The notes under the pieces were generated by a model. That model searched no databases. It saw only the letters and a program-made list of their open reading frames with translations, and was not told where the DNA came from. A stretch of DNA of 64,000 nt from Myceligenerans pegani (lineage in GTDB: Bacteria; Actinomycetota; Actinomycetes; Actinomycetales; Cellulomonadaceae), in NCBI RefSeq assembly GCF_014892515.1, contig NZ_JADBGR010000064.1, positions 62,001-126,000 on the forward strand, read 5' to 3'. Below are positions 25,570 to 34,843 of this stretch, one piece after another; position 1 is the first letter of the stretch, and each line of letters begins with the position of its first letter. Position numbers and translations under genes: made by a program.

Positions 25570-26340
25570 TCACTCCGCCGGCGCGCACGGGAACTCGGCC
25601 CGGACCACGAACCCGCCGCCGGGCGCGGCGCCGACGTCCAACTGCCCGCCCAACGCGGCGACGCGCTCGCGCATCCCCGTCAGCCCGTGTCCGGGCGCGG
25701 GCGCCCCGTCCGCCCCGCGACCGTCGTCGGCGACCTCGAGGACGAGCGACTCCGGGTCGTAGCGGACCCGGACGACGGCGGTCGCGCCGGGGCCCGCGTG
25801 CCGGCTCACGTTCGTCAGGGCCTCCTGCGCGACGCGGTACGCCGCCTCGTCGACGCCGGCGGGCAGCGGCCGCCGCTCGCCGACGACCGTGACCGTGGCC
25901 GGGACGCCCGCCGCCTCCGCGCCCTCCACCAGTACCTTCAGGCGTTCCAGCCCGTTGCCGTTCGTCTCGCCGTCGCGCCGCAGCACGTCGAGCGTCGAGC
26001 GCAGCTCCCGGACGGCGTCCGCGCCGGCCTCCTGGATCGCCAGCAGCGCGGGCAGCGGCTCGTCGCCCTGCTTGCGGGCCAGGTGCGTGGCGACCCCGGC
26101 CTGCACCTTGATCACGGAGATGCTGTGGGTCAGGGAGTCGTGCAGCTCGCGGGCGATGCGCAGCCGCTCCTCGACGGCCCGCCGCCGCGCCACCTCCTCC
26201 CGCGTGCGCTCGGCGTCCTCGGCACGCTGCTCCACCTCGCGCACGTATGCCCGCCACGCGAGGACCGCCACGAGGCTCACCCCCAGGGTGATCAGCCAGC
26301 TCGTGGCGTAGAACCGTTTCCAAGCTCGGTCGGTGCGCAT
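25570..26340 (-). CDS. Short sensor histidine kinase with a single membrane helix
   Basis: The 256-residue kinase has one membrane helix (about 12-30), a coiled linker, a HisKA_3 segment with phospho-acceptor His in ARELHDSLTHSISVI, and an HATPase domain (QEALTNVSRHAGPGA, GHGLTGMRERV). It lacks the multi-helix sensor of most relatives, so sensing must be intramembrane or via a partner, as in LiaS/VraS-like kinases. The ATG at 26340 is chosen because TACGCT ends six bases upstream. Confidence 0.88.
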   Translation of the reverse strand: MRTDRAWKRFYATSWLITLGVSLVAVLAWRAYVREVEQRAEDAERTREEVARRRAVEERLRIARELHDSLTHSISVIKVQAGVATHLARKQGDEPLPALLAIQEAGADAVRELRSTLDVLRRDGETNGNGLERLKVLVEGAEAAGVPATVTVVGERRPLPAGVDEAAYRVAQEALTNVSRHAGPGATAVVRVRYDPESLVLEVADDGRGADGAPAPGHGLTGMRERVAALGGQLDVGAAPGGGFVVRAEFPCAPAE

Positions 26341-26346
26341 CGCCCC

Positions 26347-26352
26347 AGCGTA
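26347..26352 (-). promoter_or_regulatory. -10 element, leaderless short kinase gene
   Basis: TACGCT ends six bases before the ATG at 26340. Confidence 0.55.
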
Positions 26353-26430
26353 GGAGGCTCCCGTCAGCCCTCGCATCCGCCGTGGGGAGTAGTTGTGGAC
26401 TGCTCCCGGCGGGGTATCCGGGGCGTCCGT

Positions 26431-26492
26431 CCACGCCCGTTCCGGTACGCGCAGATGCCTCCCGTCGGACGACGACACCACGCCCGTTCCGG
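26431..26492 (+). promoter_or_regulatory. 15-base direct repeat upstream of the FAD oxidase/exporter operon
   Basis: CCACGCCCGTTCCGG occurs at 26431-26445 and again, identical, at 26478-26492. It lies between a two-component system and the divergent operon and is a candidate regulator site. Confidence 0.5.
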
Positions 26493-26553
26493 CGAAGGAT
26501 CGGTGGCACGTCCCGGCGTGATCCCACGCCGGCCGCATCCGGAGGAGAGCAGC

Positions 26554-27951
26554 GTGAGCACCCAGACCCCGAGAACCGGCACGACCGCACGGACCGCGCG
26601 AACCGGGCCGCACGACGTCGGCCTCGCGGCCGGCACCGTCCTCGTGCCCGGCGACGCCGGATACGACCAGGCGAGCAGCACCCTGTTCGCGACCGGACGA
26701 CCCGCACTGGTGGTCCGGCCGCACGACCCCGCCGAGGTGGGCCGGGCCGTCACCTACGCCGCCCGGAAGGGCCTCGCCCTGTCGGTCCGCTCGGGCGGGC
26801 ACAGCCCGCTCGGGCACGGCACCAACGACGGCGGGATGGTGCTCGATCTGACGCACCTCGACGCCGTCGAGGTGATCGACCCCCACCGGCGCATCGTCCG
26901 GGTGGGCGCCGGGGCGACCTGGGGCCAGGTCGCGGCCGCCCTCGCCCCGCACGGCCTCGGGATCACCGCCGGCGACACCGCGAGCGTCGGCGTCGGCGGC
27001 CTCACGCTCGGCGGCGGGGTCGGCTGGATGGTGCGCCGCCACGGGCTCGCCGTCGACAACCTGCTCGCCGCCCGCGTCGTTACCGCCGACGGCAGATCCG
27101 TGACCGCGAGCCCCGAGCAGCACGCGGGCCTGTTCTGGGCGCTGCGCGGCGGTGGCGGGAACTTCGGGGTGGTGACGAGCTTCGACTTCGCGGCCGTCCC
27201 GGTGGGCGACGTGCGGTTCGGCTCGATCACCTATCGACCCGACGATCCGGCGGGACTGATCCGGGGCTGGCGCGACCACCTGCGCACGGCGCCCGAGGAG
27301 CTCAGCAGCACGCTCACGCTCATGCCGCCCTTCGGCGGTCGTCCGGCGTCCGTGTCGGTGCTGCTCTGCGACGTGCACGACGACGCCGGAGCCGCCGAGC
27401 GAGCGATCGAACCCCTGCTCCGGCTCGGGACGGTGACGGACAGCGCGATCGAGACGCGGCCGTACGCGGACATCCTCGAGGACGGTGCACACCCGGCGGG
27501 CATGCGGGTGGTGGCGCGCAACGTACTCGTCCCCGAGCTCGACGACGCCGTGGTCGGCGACCTCGTCGCGGCGCACCGGGGCGACCGGCCCACGGTGCTG
27601 AGCCTGCGCGGCCTGGGCGGCGCCTTCGGGCGCGTGCTCCCCGACGCGACGGCGTTCGCTCACCGGGACGCCGAGGCGCTTGTCATCGGCGCGGTCGTCG
27701 TCCCCGGCGACGCGAGCGACGCCGTCGTCGACGACGCGCTGAGCGGCTGGCGGCCGGTCGCCGCCCACGGCACGGGCGTGTACGTGAACTTCCAGGGCTC
27801 GGCCACGGAGGCGGACGTGCGGGCGGCCTACCCGCCGGCCACCCTGGAACGCCTGGCGGCGATCAAGCGCGCCTACGACCCGCGCAACCTGTTCGACCGC
27901 AACCTCAACATCGCCCCGGCGGGCGAGCCCTCCTCCGGCGGTGCGGCATGA
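26554..27951 (+). CDS. FAD-linked oxidase, berberine-bridge-enzyme-like
   Basis: This 465-residue flavoenzyme has a PCMH-type FAD domain: VRSGGHSPLGHG (His for covalent FAD attachment), VGVGGLTLGGGVGWM, and a C-terminal BBE segment ending YDPRNLFDRNLNI. Such enzymes oxidise sugars, alkaloids or polyketides. GTG at 26554 follows GGAGGAG; no signal peptide is visible. It overlaps the ABC ATPase gene by ATGA, so oxidation and export of one compound may be linked, as in drug self-resistance cassettes. That link is inference. Confidence 0.88.
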   Translation: MSTQTPRTGTTARTARTGPHDVGLAAGTVLVPGDAGYDQASSTLFATGRPALVVRPHDPAEVGRAVTYAARKGLALSVRSGGHSPLGHGTNDGGMVLDLTHLDAVEVIDPHRRIVRVGAGATWGQVAAALAPHGLGITAGDTASVGVGGLTLGGGVGWMVRRHGLAVDNLLAARVVTADGRSVTASPEQHAGLFWALRGGGGNFGVVTSFDFAAVPVGDVRFGSITYRPDDPAGLIRGWRDHLRTAPEELSSTLTLMPPFGGRPASVSVLLCDVHDDAGAAERAIEPLLRLGTVTDSAIETRPYADILEDGAHPAGMRVVARNVLVPELDDAVVGDLVAAHRGDRPTVLSLRGLGGAFGRVLPDATAFAHRDAEALVIGAVVVPGDASDAVVDDALSGWRPVAAHGTGVYVNFQGSATEADVRAAYPPATLERLAAIKRAYDPRNLFDRNLNIAPAGEPSSGGAA

Positions 27952-28919
27952 GGCCCGCGTTCCAGGTGGAGGGCCTGGTGAAGAAGTTCGGCGCGACGAC
28001 CGCGCTCGACGGCGTCGATCTGCGGGCGCAGCCGGGCACGGTGCTCGGCGTCCTCGGACCCAACGGAGCCGGCAAGACCACGGCGATCCGCATCCTGGCC
28101 ACCATGCTGCGTCCCGACGCGGGCACGGTGGAGGTCGACGGGCTCGACGTCGTGCACGACGCCGTCCGCGTGCGGCGCACGATCGGGCTGACCGGCCAGT
28201 ACGCCACCGTCGACGAAGACCTGACCGGCACCGAGAACCTCGTCCTGTTCGGGCGGCTGCTCGACCTGCCCCGCGCGGAGGCACGGGCACGCGCCGCCCG
28301 GCTGCTGGACCGCTTCGGGCTCACGGAGGCGGCCGGGCGGCGCGCCGCGACCTACTCGGGCGGGATGCGCCGCCGCCTCGACCTGGCCGCGAGCCTGGTG
28401 GGCGAGCCGCGCATCCTGTTCCTCGACGAACCCACCACCGGGCTCGACCCCGGCAAGCGCGAGGAGCTGTGGCAGACGATCCGCGGACTCGCCGACGACG
28501 GCACGACGGTCCTGCTGACCACCCAGTACCTCGAGGAGGCGGACGCGCTCGCGGACGAGATCTCCGTGATCGACCACGGCAGGGTGATCGCGCACGACAC
28601 CCCGGCCGGGCTGAAGCAACAGGTCGGCGGACAGACCGTGGTGGTCCGGCCGCGGGACCCCGCCCGGTTGCCGGCGGCGGCCGGCGTCGTGGGGCGGGTG
28701 GTCGGCCGGCCGGTCGAGGCCGCGCGCGGCGTCGTCACGGCCCCGGTCCCGGACGAGCACGCGTTCACGGAGATCGTGCGCGCGCTCGAGCACGCCGACG
28801 TCCCCGTCACCGAGCTGGCCCTGCGCCTTCCCAGCCTCGACGAGGCCTTCTTCACCCTGACCGGCCACCCGGCGGAGCTCTCGGGGAGCGCCTCCGGCCG
28901 CTCCCGGGAGGAACCGTGA
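27948..28919 (+). CDS. DrrA-type ABC exporter ATP-binding subunit
   Basis: The 323-residue ATPase has Walker A GPNGAGKTT, a YSGGMRRRLDLA signature, Walker B ILFLDEPTTGLDP, switch region TTQYLEEAD, and the C-terminal extension typical of daunorubicin-resistance DrrA proteins (LRLPSLDEAFFTLTG). Its ATG overlaps the oxidase stop. The permease follows after 130 bases. Substrate unknown; hydrophobic drugs or lipids are usual for the family. Confidence 0.92.
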   Translation: MRPAFQVEGLVKKFGATTALDGVDLRAQPGTVLGVLGPNGAGKTTAIRILATMLRPDAGTVEVDGLDVVHDAVRVRRTIGLTGQYATVDEDLTGTENLVLFGRLLDLPRAEARARAARLLDRFGLTEAAGRRAATYSGGMRRRLDLAASLVGEPRILFLDEPTTGLDPGKREELWQTIRGLADDGTTVLLTTQYLEEADALADEISVIDHGRVIAHDTPAGLKQQVGGQTVVVRPRDPARLPAAAGVVGRVVGRPVEAARGVVTAPVPDEHAFTEIVRALEHADVPVTELALRLPSLDEAFFTLTGHPAELSGSASGRSREEP

Positions 28920-29049
28920 CGGCCACGCCCGCACATGCCTGCCCCGGCGGCCCGCTCTGCCAAGCAGTGTGCGCCCACGGGTCCCCCGGTGCGTCCCGAC
29001 ATGAACACGCCCGCACCCACCGCTGTGCCCACCACATCCGGGAGAACTC

Positions 29050-29922
29050 ATGACCTCCACGCCTGAATCCTCTGTCCGTACCGTTTCTTCCGCACCGTCT
29101 TCCTCCGTGTCGTCGGCGTCCGGAGGTGACGGCGACCGTGCGACGGCGGGCACCGCCCGCCCGTGGCCGCTGGTCCGTCACAGCCTGGCGCTCGCCGGCC
29201 GCAGCCTCACCAAGACCCGGCGAAATCCCGGGGTCCTCCTGGACGCGCTGATCCTGCCGGTGATCTTCCTCGTGCTGTTCGTGTACCTGTTCGGCGGCGC
29301 GGTCGCCGGCTCGACGCGGGAGTACCTGCAGTACCTCTTCCCGGGGATCCTCGTCCTCACGACCGTGCTCGCCGGGCAGGTCTCGACCGGCCTCAGCATC
29401 GTCACGGACATGAAGAAGGGCGTCTTCGACCGGTTCCGCAGCATGCCCGTGCCGCGGGCCGCCCTGCTCGTCGGATCCGTGCTCGCCGACGCGATCCGCT
29501 ACGTCATCGCGGTGGTCGTGCTGTTCGGCGTCGGCTACCTGCTCGGCTTCCGTGTCGAGACGGATCTCGCCTCGGCACTCGCCGCGACCGCCCTCGCCAT
29601 CGGCTTCGGCTTCTCGCTGAGCTGGCTGACCGTGCTGGTCGCGGTGCTGCTGCGGGACGAGACCATGGTGTCGACCGTGGGCTTCCTGCTGCCCTTCCCG
29701 CTGGTGTTCGGCACCGGCATGGCGGCACCCGCCGAGACCATGCCGGGCTGGCTGCGCGCGTGGGCGGACGTCAACCCCGTCAGCCACGCGATCGAGGCGA
29801 GCCAGGGGCTCCTGCTCGGCGGTCCGGTCGCCGGCCCGGTCGGGATGACGCTGCTGTGGGGCGGCGTCTTCCTCGCAGTCTTCGGCACGGCGGCGATCAC
29901 GGCCTACCGCCGGCTGATCTGA
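29050..29922 (+). CDS. DrrB-type ABC exporter permease (ABC-2)
   Basis: The 290-residue permease has a Ser/Thr-rich N-terminus, then six membrane segments with ABC-2/DrrB landmarks: TRRNPGVLLDALILPVIFLVLFVYLFGG, KKGVFDRFRSMPVPRAALLVG and the closing WADVNPVSHAIEASQGLLLGG. GGGAGAA precedes the ATG. The 3' end overlaps the 3' end of the convergent MMPL gene by 26 bases. Confidence 0.92.
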   Translation: MTSTPESSVRTVSSAPSSSVSSASGGDGDRATAGTARPWPLVRHSLALAGRSLTKTRRNPGVLLDALILPVIFLVLFVYLFGGAVAGSTREYLQYLFPGILVLTTVLAGQVSTGLSIVTDMKKGVFDRFRSMPVPRAALLVGSVLADAIRYVIAVVVLFGVGYLLGFRVETDLASALAATALAIGFGFSLSWLTVLVAVLLRDETMVSTVGFLLPFPLVFGTGMAAPAETMPGWLRAWADVNPVSHAIEASQGLLLGGPVAGPVGMTLLWGGVFLAVFGTAAITAYRRLI

Positions 29923-32113
29923 TGCCGGGACGGGGGAACCGTCCGCGGCGCCACGACGGCGCCCACCAGTTCGCGTCGCCGGCGAGCCGCATGAAGGCGG
30001 GCACCAGGATTCCCCGGATCACCGTGGCGTCCACCAGGATCGCGACGGCGGTGCCGATCCCGATCATCTGCAGGTACATGACCGACCCGGTCGCGTAGAC
30101 GCCGAACGACACGGCCAGGACGGCGGCGGCCGCGGTGATGAGCGGGGCGCTGCGTTGCAGGCCCACGAGCACCGCCCGCCGGTTGTCGCCCGTGCGCTCG
30201 TACTCCTCACGGATCCGGGACACCATGAACACCTCGTAGTCCATCGACAGGCCGTAGACCAGGCAGAACATCAGGATCGGGAACGCCGGATCGAGCGTAC
30301 CCACGGGGGTGAAGCCGATGATCCCGGCCAGCAGCCCGTTCTGGAACACGAGGGTCAGCACGCCGAACATCACGCCGATGCTGAGCAGGTTGAGCACCGT
30401 CGCCTTGAGCGGCACCACCACGCTGCGGGACAGGGCGAGCAGCACCACGAGCGTCATCGCGAGGATCAGACCGCCGACGAGCGGCAGCCGGTCGAGCAGT
30501 TCGGCACGGAAGTCGGCGAGCTGAGCGGGATAGCCGCCCACCAGCACGTCGTCGAACGGCGAGGCGGCGGCGCGCACGCCGGCCACCACGTCGTCGGCAC
30601 CGGCCTCCAGCGCCTCCCGGGTCAGGACCACCTCCAGACGCTGATGCGCCCCGCCGTCGAGCCGGGCACCGAGCGCCTCGGAGCGGCCGCCGGTCACGGG
30701 CTCCCCACCGGCGAACATCCCCGCGGACGAGCCGACCTGGACGACGCCGGGCAGGCGCGAGAGCGCGATGGCGTAGGCCGCCACGTCACCGTCCGACGGC
30801 GGGTTCGCGGCCGTCCCGACGACCTGGAGCGCGTCGTGCGGCTCGGTGGCGAAGTTCTCCCGCATCAGGTCGTAGGTGTCGCGCACCGAGGAACCCTGGG
30901 CGAGGACCCGGTCGTCCGGAACGCCCACCCGCAGGCCGGCGACGGGCGACGCGGCGGCGAGCAGCACCAGGAGCGCTGCCGCACCCCACACCACCGGACG
31001 GCGCATGACGCGCCGCCCCAGCCGGTACCAGCCACCGCGCTCGACCGGCCGCGGCGCGGGGGTCACCACCCCGCGCCGGACCCAGCGCTCGCCCAGCACG
31101 GCGAGCGCCGCCGGCAGCACCACCAGGGCGCCGAGCGCCGCGGTGGCCACGGTCGCCACGCCCGCGTACGCGAACGAGCGCAGGAACGGGAACGGCAGCG
31201 CCGCCAGCACGGCGACCGAGGCGGCGACCGTCAGGCCGCTGAGGATCACGGTGCGGCCCGCGGTGCCGAGCGTCTCCCGCAGCGCCGCCCGTACCCCCGA
31301 GCCGCGACCGAGCGCTTCCCGGAACCGCGAGATGACGAACAAGCAGTAGTCGACGCCCAGGCCGATGCCCATCACGAGCACGATGTTGGCCGCGAACGTC
31401 GCGATCTCCACCAGCGGGGTCAGCGCCCGCAGCACCGCGAGGGTGAGGATCACGGAGAACAGTCCCACGCCGAGCGTCAGCAGGGCGGCGCTCACCCGCC
31501 GGTACAGGATCGTCAGGAGCACGAGCATCAGCGGGACGATGATCAGCTCCGCGCGCACGAGGTCCTGCGTCGCCTGCGCGCTGATCTGGGTCGACGCCGC
31601 CTCGGGCCCGGCCACGCGCACGCCGACCGTGCCGTCGTCCCGGGTGAGGTCCGGGATGTACCGGGCGATCTCGGCCCGCGCCGCGGTGGCGTCGCCGGCG
31701 ACGTGCGCGAGGACCAGCGCGGACGCGCCGTCCTCGCTGCGCATCGTGGCGTCGCCCGTGGACCAGTAGGACCAGACCTCGGCGACGGCGGGCTCCCGGG
31801 CGAGCTCGTCGGCGACGGCGTTCGCGGAGCGGGCCACGTCCGGGGCGTCCACGTCGCCGCCGTGCGCCGAGACGAGGAGCACCAGGTTGGCGTTGCCGGT
31901 GCCGAACTCCTGGCGCAGGACGTCCTGGGCGGCGACCGACTCGGTGCCGGGCGCCTCCCAGCGGCTGAGCACGAAGGACGACATCGCTCCCGCCGCCACC
32001 ACGCCGCACGCCACCAGGGCGGCGCAGGCGGCGACGAGCACGGCGCGGCGCCTGCGATGCAGGACGTCGGCGAGACGTTCGAGAGGGGAGACGGCCGGGG
32101 GCAGGTCGGTCAT
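29897..32113 (-). CDS. MMPL-family RND-type transporter
   Basis: The 738-residue protein has the two-fold MMPL/RND layout: an N-terminal membrane helix, a large extracytoplasmic loop, five helices (including MGIGLGVDYCLFVISRFREAL), then a second copy of the same pattern (YGLSMDYEVFMVSRIREEYERTG). The GxxxDY motifs in helices 4 and 10 are the proton-relay signature. MMPL proteins export lipids and siderophores or give drug efflux. It is divergent from a TetR gene with two palindromic operator-like sites between them. AGAGGA precedes the ATG. Confidence 0.93.
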   Translation of the reverse strand: MTDLPPAVSPLERLADVLHRRRRAVLVAACAALVACGVVAAGAMSSFVLSRWEAPGTESVAAQDVLRQEFGTGNANLVLLVSAHGGDVDAPDVARSANAVADELAREPAVAEVWSYWSTGDATMRSEDGASALVLAHVAGDATAARAEIARYIPDLTRDDGTVGVRVAGPEAASTQISAQATQDLVRAELIIVPLMLVLLTILYRRVSAALLTLGVGLFSVILTLAVLRALTPLVEIATFAANIVLVMGIGLGVDYCLFVISRFREALGRGSGVRAALRETLGTAGRTVILSGLTVAASVAVLAALPFPFLRSFAYAGVATVATAALGALVVLPAALAVLGERWVRRGVVTPAPRPVERGGWYRLGRRVMRRPVVWGAAALLVLLAAASPVAGLRVGVPDDRVLAQGSSVRDTYDLMRENFATEPHDALQVVGTAANPPSDGDVAAYAIALSRLPGVVQVGSSAGMFAGGEPVTGGRSEALGARLDGGAHQRLEVVLTREALEAGADDVVAGVRAAASPFDDVLVGGYPAQLADFRAELLDRLPLVGGLILAMTLVVLLALSRSVVVPLKATVLNLLSIGVMFGVLTLVFQNGLLAGIIGFTPVGTLDPAFPILMFCLVYGLSMDYEVFMVSRIREEYERTGDNRRAVLVGLQRSAPLITAAAAVLAVSFGVYATGSVMYLQMIGIGTAVAILVDATVIRGILVPAFMRLAGDANWWAPSWRRGRFPRPGIRSAGGRP

Positions 32114-32160
32114 GGGGATCCTCTGCTTCTCCGCTGCTTGTTAGGCTGCTCGTGAACCGG

Positions 32161-32181
32161 ATGCGAGCGAATGCTCGCGAT
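32161..32181. promoter_or_regulatory. TetR operator-like palindrome 1 (MMPL/TetR divergent region)
   Basis: GCGAGC and GCTCGC are perfect arms around GAAT. Confidence 0.7.
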
Positions 32182-32186
32182 TGAGA

Positions 32187-32207
32187 ATACGAGCGATTAC
32201 TCGCATT
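32187..32207. promoter_or_regulatory. TetR operator-like palindrome 2 (MMPL/TetR divergent region)
   Basis: A second, related site (CGAG and CTCG arms around CGATTA) lies 26 bases downstream of the first. TATTCT on the minus strand (32184-32189) is a possible MMPL -10 that overlaps it. Confidence 0.65.
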
Positions 32208-32238
32208 GTCGAGGGTCGGCTCGGCGAAGGAGCGTGGG

Positions 32239-32901
32239 ATGGGCGGAACAGCGGAGGCGGCGGGGGGCGCGGGGGCGCCCGCGCGGCGTCGCCAGGCACG
32301 CGGGCAGAAGCGGATCGAGGAGATCCTGCGCGCCGCGGCCGAGGTGTTCGGCGAGCAGGGATACGACGCCACGACGACGAACGCGATCGCCGCCCGGGCC
32401 GGGATCTCCCCGGGCTCCCTGTACCAGTTCTTCGCCAACAAGGACGACGTCGCACGCGCGCTCGCGGAACGCTACGCCGCCCGCCTCGCGACCCTGCGGG
32501 CCGAGTTGGACACCGTGGCGCGCGACGGCCGGGATCTCGACGAGCTGGTCGCGGCCGTGCTCGACCCGTTGGTCGCGTTCAACCTGGCGCACCCCGGTTT
32601 CAAGGCGCTGTTCGCCCGGACGGACATGCCTGCCGGGCTGCGCGAGGCGGTCGCGCCCGTGCACGCCGCGATCCACGGCCGGGTCGCCGAACTCGTCGGA
32701 CAGCTCCTGCCCGGGCGGCCCGCGGACGAGGTGGCGCGCGTCGCAACCGTGTCGATCCAGCTCGTGCGTGGCATGATCCCGCTGATCACGGGCGCCGCCG
32801 GGGAGCGGGAGCGCGAGGTGATGACCGGCGAGCTGCACGTGGTCGTGGTGAGCTACCTGCGTCGTCAGACGGCGGGGGCCGGGGAGCCCGGGCGGGCGTG
32901 A
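32239..32901 (+). CDS. TetR-family repressor, likely of the MMPL transporter
   Basis: The 220-residue protein has an N-terminal TetR HTH (RIEEILRAAAEVFGEQGYDATTTNAIAARAGISPGSLYQFF) and a helical ligand-binding domain. The ATG at 32239 follows GAAGGAG at a good distance; an upstream GTG at 32206 would overlap the operator. Two palindromes built on the half-sites CGAGC/GCTCG and CGAG/CTCG (32161-32207) occupy the divergent promoter region, so it should repress both itself and the transporter. Confidence 0.9.
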   Translation: MGGTAEAAGGAGAPARRRQARGQKRIEEILRAAAEVFGEQGYDATTTNAIAARAGISPGSLYQFFANKDDVARALAERYAARLATLRAELDTVARDGRDLDELVAAVLDPLVAFNLAHPGFKALFARTDMPAGLREAVAPVHAAIHGRVAELVGQLLPGRPADEVARVATVSIQLVRGMIPLITGAAGEREREVMTGELHVVVVSYLRRQTAGAGEPGRA

Positions 32902-32919
32902 GCTCCCCGGCCTGAGGGG

Positions 32920-34560
32920 TCAGCCGATCCGCCACTGCTGGTTGGTGCTGGTCGAGCTGCGCCACTGGCCGGCGTCGTCGCCGTCGGTGGTACGGCCCAT
33001 GCCGTCGAGGTACAGGCCGGTGGCGCGGTTGCGCAGGCGGCGGTCGTCGACCTGCCACTGCTGGTTGGCGCTGCCGGAGCCGGACCACTGGCCGACGGCG
33101 GCGCCGTCGGCGGTGCGGCCCATGCCGTCCAGGTAGAGGCCCGTGGCGGCATTGCGGAATCGCGTGTAGCCGCCGGAGGCCGTCCGGACCCACCGCTGGT
33201 TGGCGCTGCTGGAGCCCGCCCACTGGCCTGCGGCGGCGCCGTCGGTGGTGCGGCCGAGGCCGTCGAGGCACTTGCCCGTGGCGACGTTGATGATCCGCAC
33301 CGTGGTGGGCGGGGCGTGCATCAGCGTCGTGAACCCGAGGGCGTCGTATCCCCCGGAGTCCGGGCCGTAGTCCCCGCCGCCGCCGTCGGGCCGGACGGAC
33401 TCGGCGATCTGCTGGGTCCACGGCGCGGCCAGGCCGCGGCGACCCTGGTAGTGGCCGAGGATCATGTCCCACACCGGCCGGACCTGGCCGCGCGAGTTGC
33501 TGCTGATCTCGGTGTGCGTGTGCCAGCCGACGTGGGGCGCGGTCGTGTTCGGCCCCGACTGCCACGTGTAGTCGGTGAACGGCACGTCGTGGCCGAGGTT
33601 GTACTTCGCCACGTACTCGGCGGCCTTGAGGAAGCGGTTGCCACCGTAGCCGTAGCAGTCCACGCCCTGGTGCCAGGCCATCTCGCAGAAGGTGCCCATG
33701 AGCCCGATGCCCATGATGCTGTGTGCCTGGTCGCGGCCCGACTCCTGCCACTGCGCCAGGCCCTCGTCGTCGTACACGAACGGGACGGCGTGCTCGATGG
33801 AGCCGTTCCCCGCACCGTTCTCGAAGTAGTCCAGGGCGCGGCTCACCAGGTCGTCGCGGTCGGTGAAGATGCCGATCGACAGGATCGCGGCCATGTTGCA
33901 CAGGTCCCAGTTGGCCCAGTAGTTGGTGATGACCGCGTCGTTGTGGTTGGTGAGGAAGTGCTCGCACATCGGGTGGAAGACGTTCAGGAGCATGCTCCGG
34001 AACCGGCCGACGTCGAAGCCGGAGTAGCCGCGCATCAGCTCGGCGGCGTTGGCCCACTGGTAGCCGTAGATCCCCGAGGCGAGGAACCGGTCGGCGTTGC
34101 CGGTCACCGTGGTGAGCGTGCCGGACCAGGCGTTGAGGATGCGGACGGCGGCGTCGCCGTGGGCCCTGTCGCCGCCGATGTGCCAGCGCAGCGCGTTCTG
34201 GTAGGCGGCGGCGATGTCGCCCATCATCTGTCCGTAGTTCGAGCCGTCGCCGCCGCGGACGACGGTCTCCAGCGGGCGCGGGTTCCAGCTCGCGGACGAC
34301 CGTCCGTTGGCCACGAGGCGGTCCCAGCCGCCGGTCCACGGCTGGCTGCCGGCGGCCACGCGGTCCGCGACGGTGCTCAGGCCGGCGGCGGTGTGCAGCA
34401 TGCTCGGGTGGGCGGCGACCGCCGCGGCGGGGATCGAGCTCGCCAGCCAGGCGAGCAGCGGCGTCGCGGCCGCGGCGCCGAGCACGGTGCGGCGCGACAC
34501 GGGGATGCGGGCCAGGGGTGCCGTGCGGGACACGCGCGGCGGGGGAGGGGTGGGCGACAT
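32920..34560 (-). CDS. Secreted alginate-lyase-superfamily protein with ricin-type lectin domain
   Basis: The 546-residue protein has a Tat signal (SRRTVLGAAAATPLLAWLA), an (alpha/alpha)-toroid lyase domain (about 55-405) with ITNYWANWDLCNMA and GRDQAH, and a C-terminal beta-trefoil lectin (about 415-546) with three QxW-type repeats (NQRW, NQQW, NQQW). The shared GRDQAH block occurs in PF05426-type lyases, which cut uronic-acid polysaccharides by beta-elimination. The uronate target is unknown; it need not be alginate. GGAGA precedes the ATG. A LacI-type operator (34659-34676) lies upstream. Confidence 0.8.
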   Translation of the reverse strand: MSPTPPPPRVSRTAPLARIPVSRRTVLGAAAATPLLAWLASSIPAAAVAAHPSMLHTAAGLSTVADRVAAGSQPWTGGWDRLVANGRSSASWNPRPLETVVRGGDGSNYGQMMGDIAAAYQNALRWHIGGDRAHGDAAVRILNAWSGTLTTVTGNADRFLASGIYGYQWANAAELMRGYSGFDVGRFRSMLLNVFHPMCEHFLTNHNDAVITNYWANWDLCNMAAILSIGIFTDRDDLVSRALDYFENGAGNGSIEHAVPFVYDDEGLAQWQESGRDQAHSIMGIGLMGTFCEMAWHQGVDCYGYGGNRFLKAAEYVAKYNLGHDVPFTDYTWQSGPNTTAPHVGWHTHTEISSNSRGQVRPVWDMILGHYQGRRGLAAPWTQQIAESVRPDGGGGDYGPDSGGYDALGFTTLMHAPPTTVRIINVATGKCLDGLGRTTDGAAAGQWAGSSSANQRWVRTASGGYTRFRNAATGLYLDGMGRTADGAAVGQWSGSGSANQQWQVDDRRLRNRATGLYLDGMGRTTDGDDAGQWRSSTSTNQQWRIG

Positions 34561-34658
34561 CGTTGTCTCCGTCCGTTCGTGCGGCTCGTCGTCGAACCGC
34601 TGCGGGATCTTCGTCGTCCCCGTGATCTGCGGTGATCACGGGTGCATGGAACGGGATA

Positions 34659-34676
34659 GCGGGAAAACGTTATCAC
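34659..34676. promoter_or_regulatory. LacI-type operator upstream of the ricin-tailed lyase
   Basis: GCGGGAAAACGTTATCAC matches the reverse of the sites around the LacI gene and importer (consensus GGATAACGATTTCCCGC). Confidence 0.65.
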
Positions 34677-34744
34677 GCACCGGGTGAATTTGGGAGACCT
34701 GTCCTGCTCCTCCCCGTAGCGCACCGACGGCGTGCTCGCGGCGG

Positions 34745-34838
34745 TGTGGTCGGCTGGATGTCGCGTGATCGGTCGCTCGGGCGGCCGACCATGCGACAAC
34801 CGACCGACCATGCGACAAGGGGCCGACCTTGCGACAAC
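34745..34838. repeat. Long-hairpin intergenic repeat, copy A
   Basis: This element begins TGTGGTCGGC and shares the core GTGATCGGTCGCTCGGG with copy B. Its right end has three 19-base units of the type CCGACCATGCGACAA. It lies five bases after the LacI stop, so it may terminate that transcript. Confidence 0.75.
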
Positions 34839-34843
34839 CGCCG

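Noticed and set aside
25570-28290. A 906-codon open frame on the minus strand through the FAD oxidase gene
   Set aside because: The oxidase on the plus strand has motifs along its full length and a good ribosome-binding site. The antisense frame is open because of strong third-position GC bias. Only its last 256 codons, the kinase from 26340, are real.
30155-32155. A long plus-strand frame across the MMPL transporter
   Set aside because: His/Arg/Gln-rich translation without recognisable sequence; the MMPL gene on the other strand is complete with paired RND motifs.
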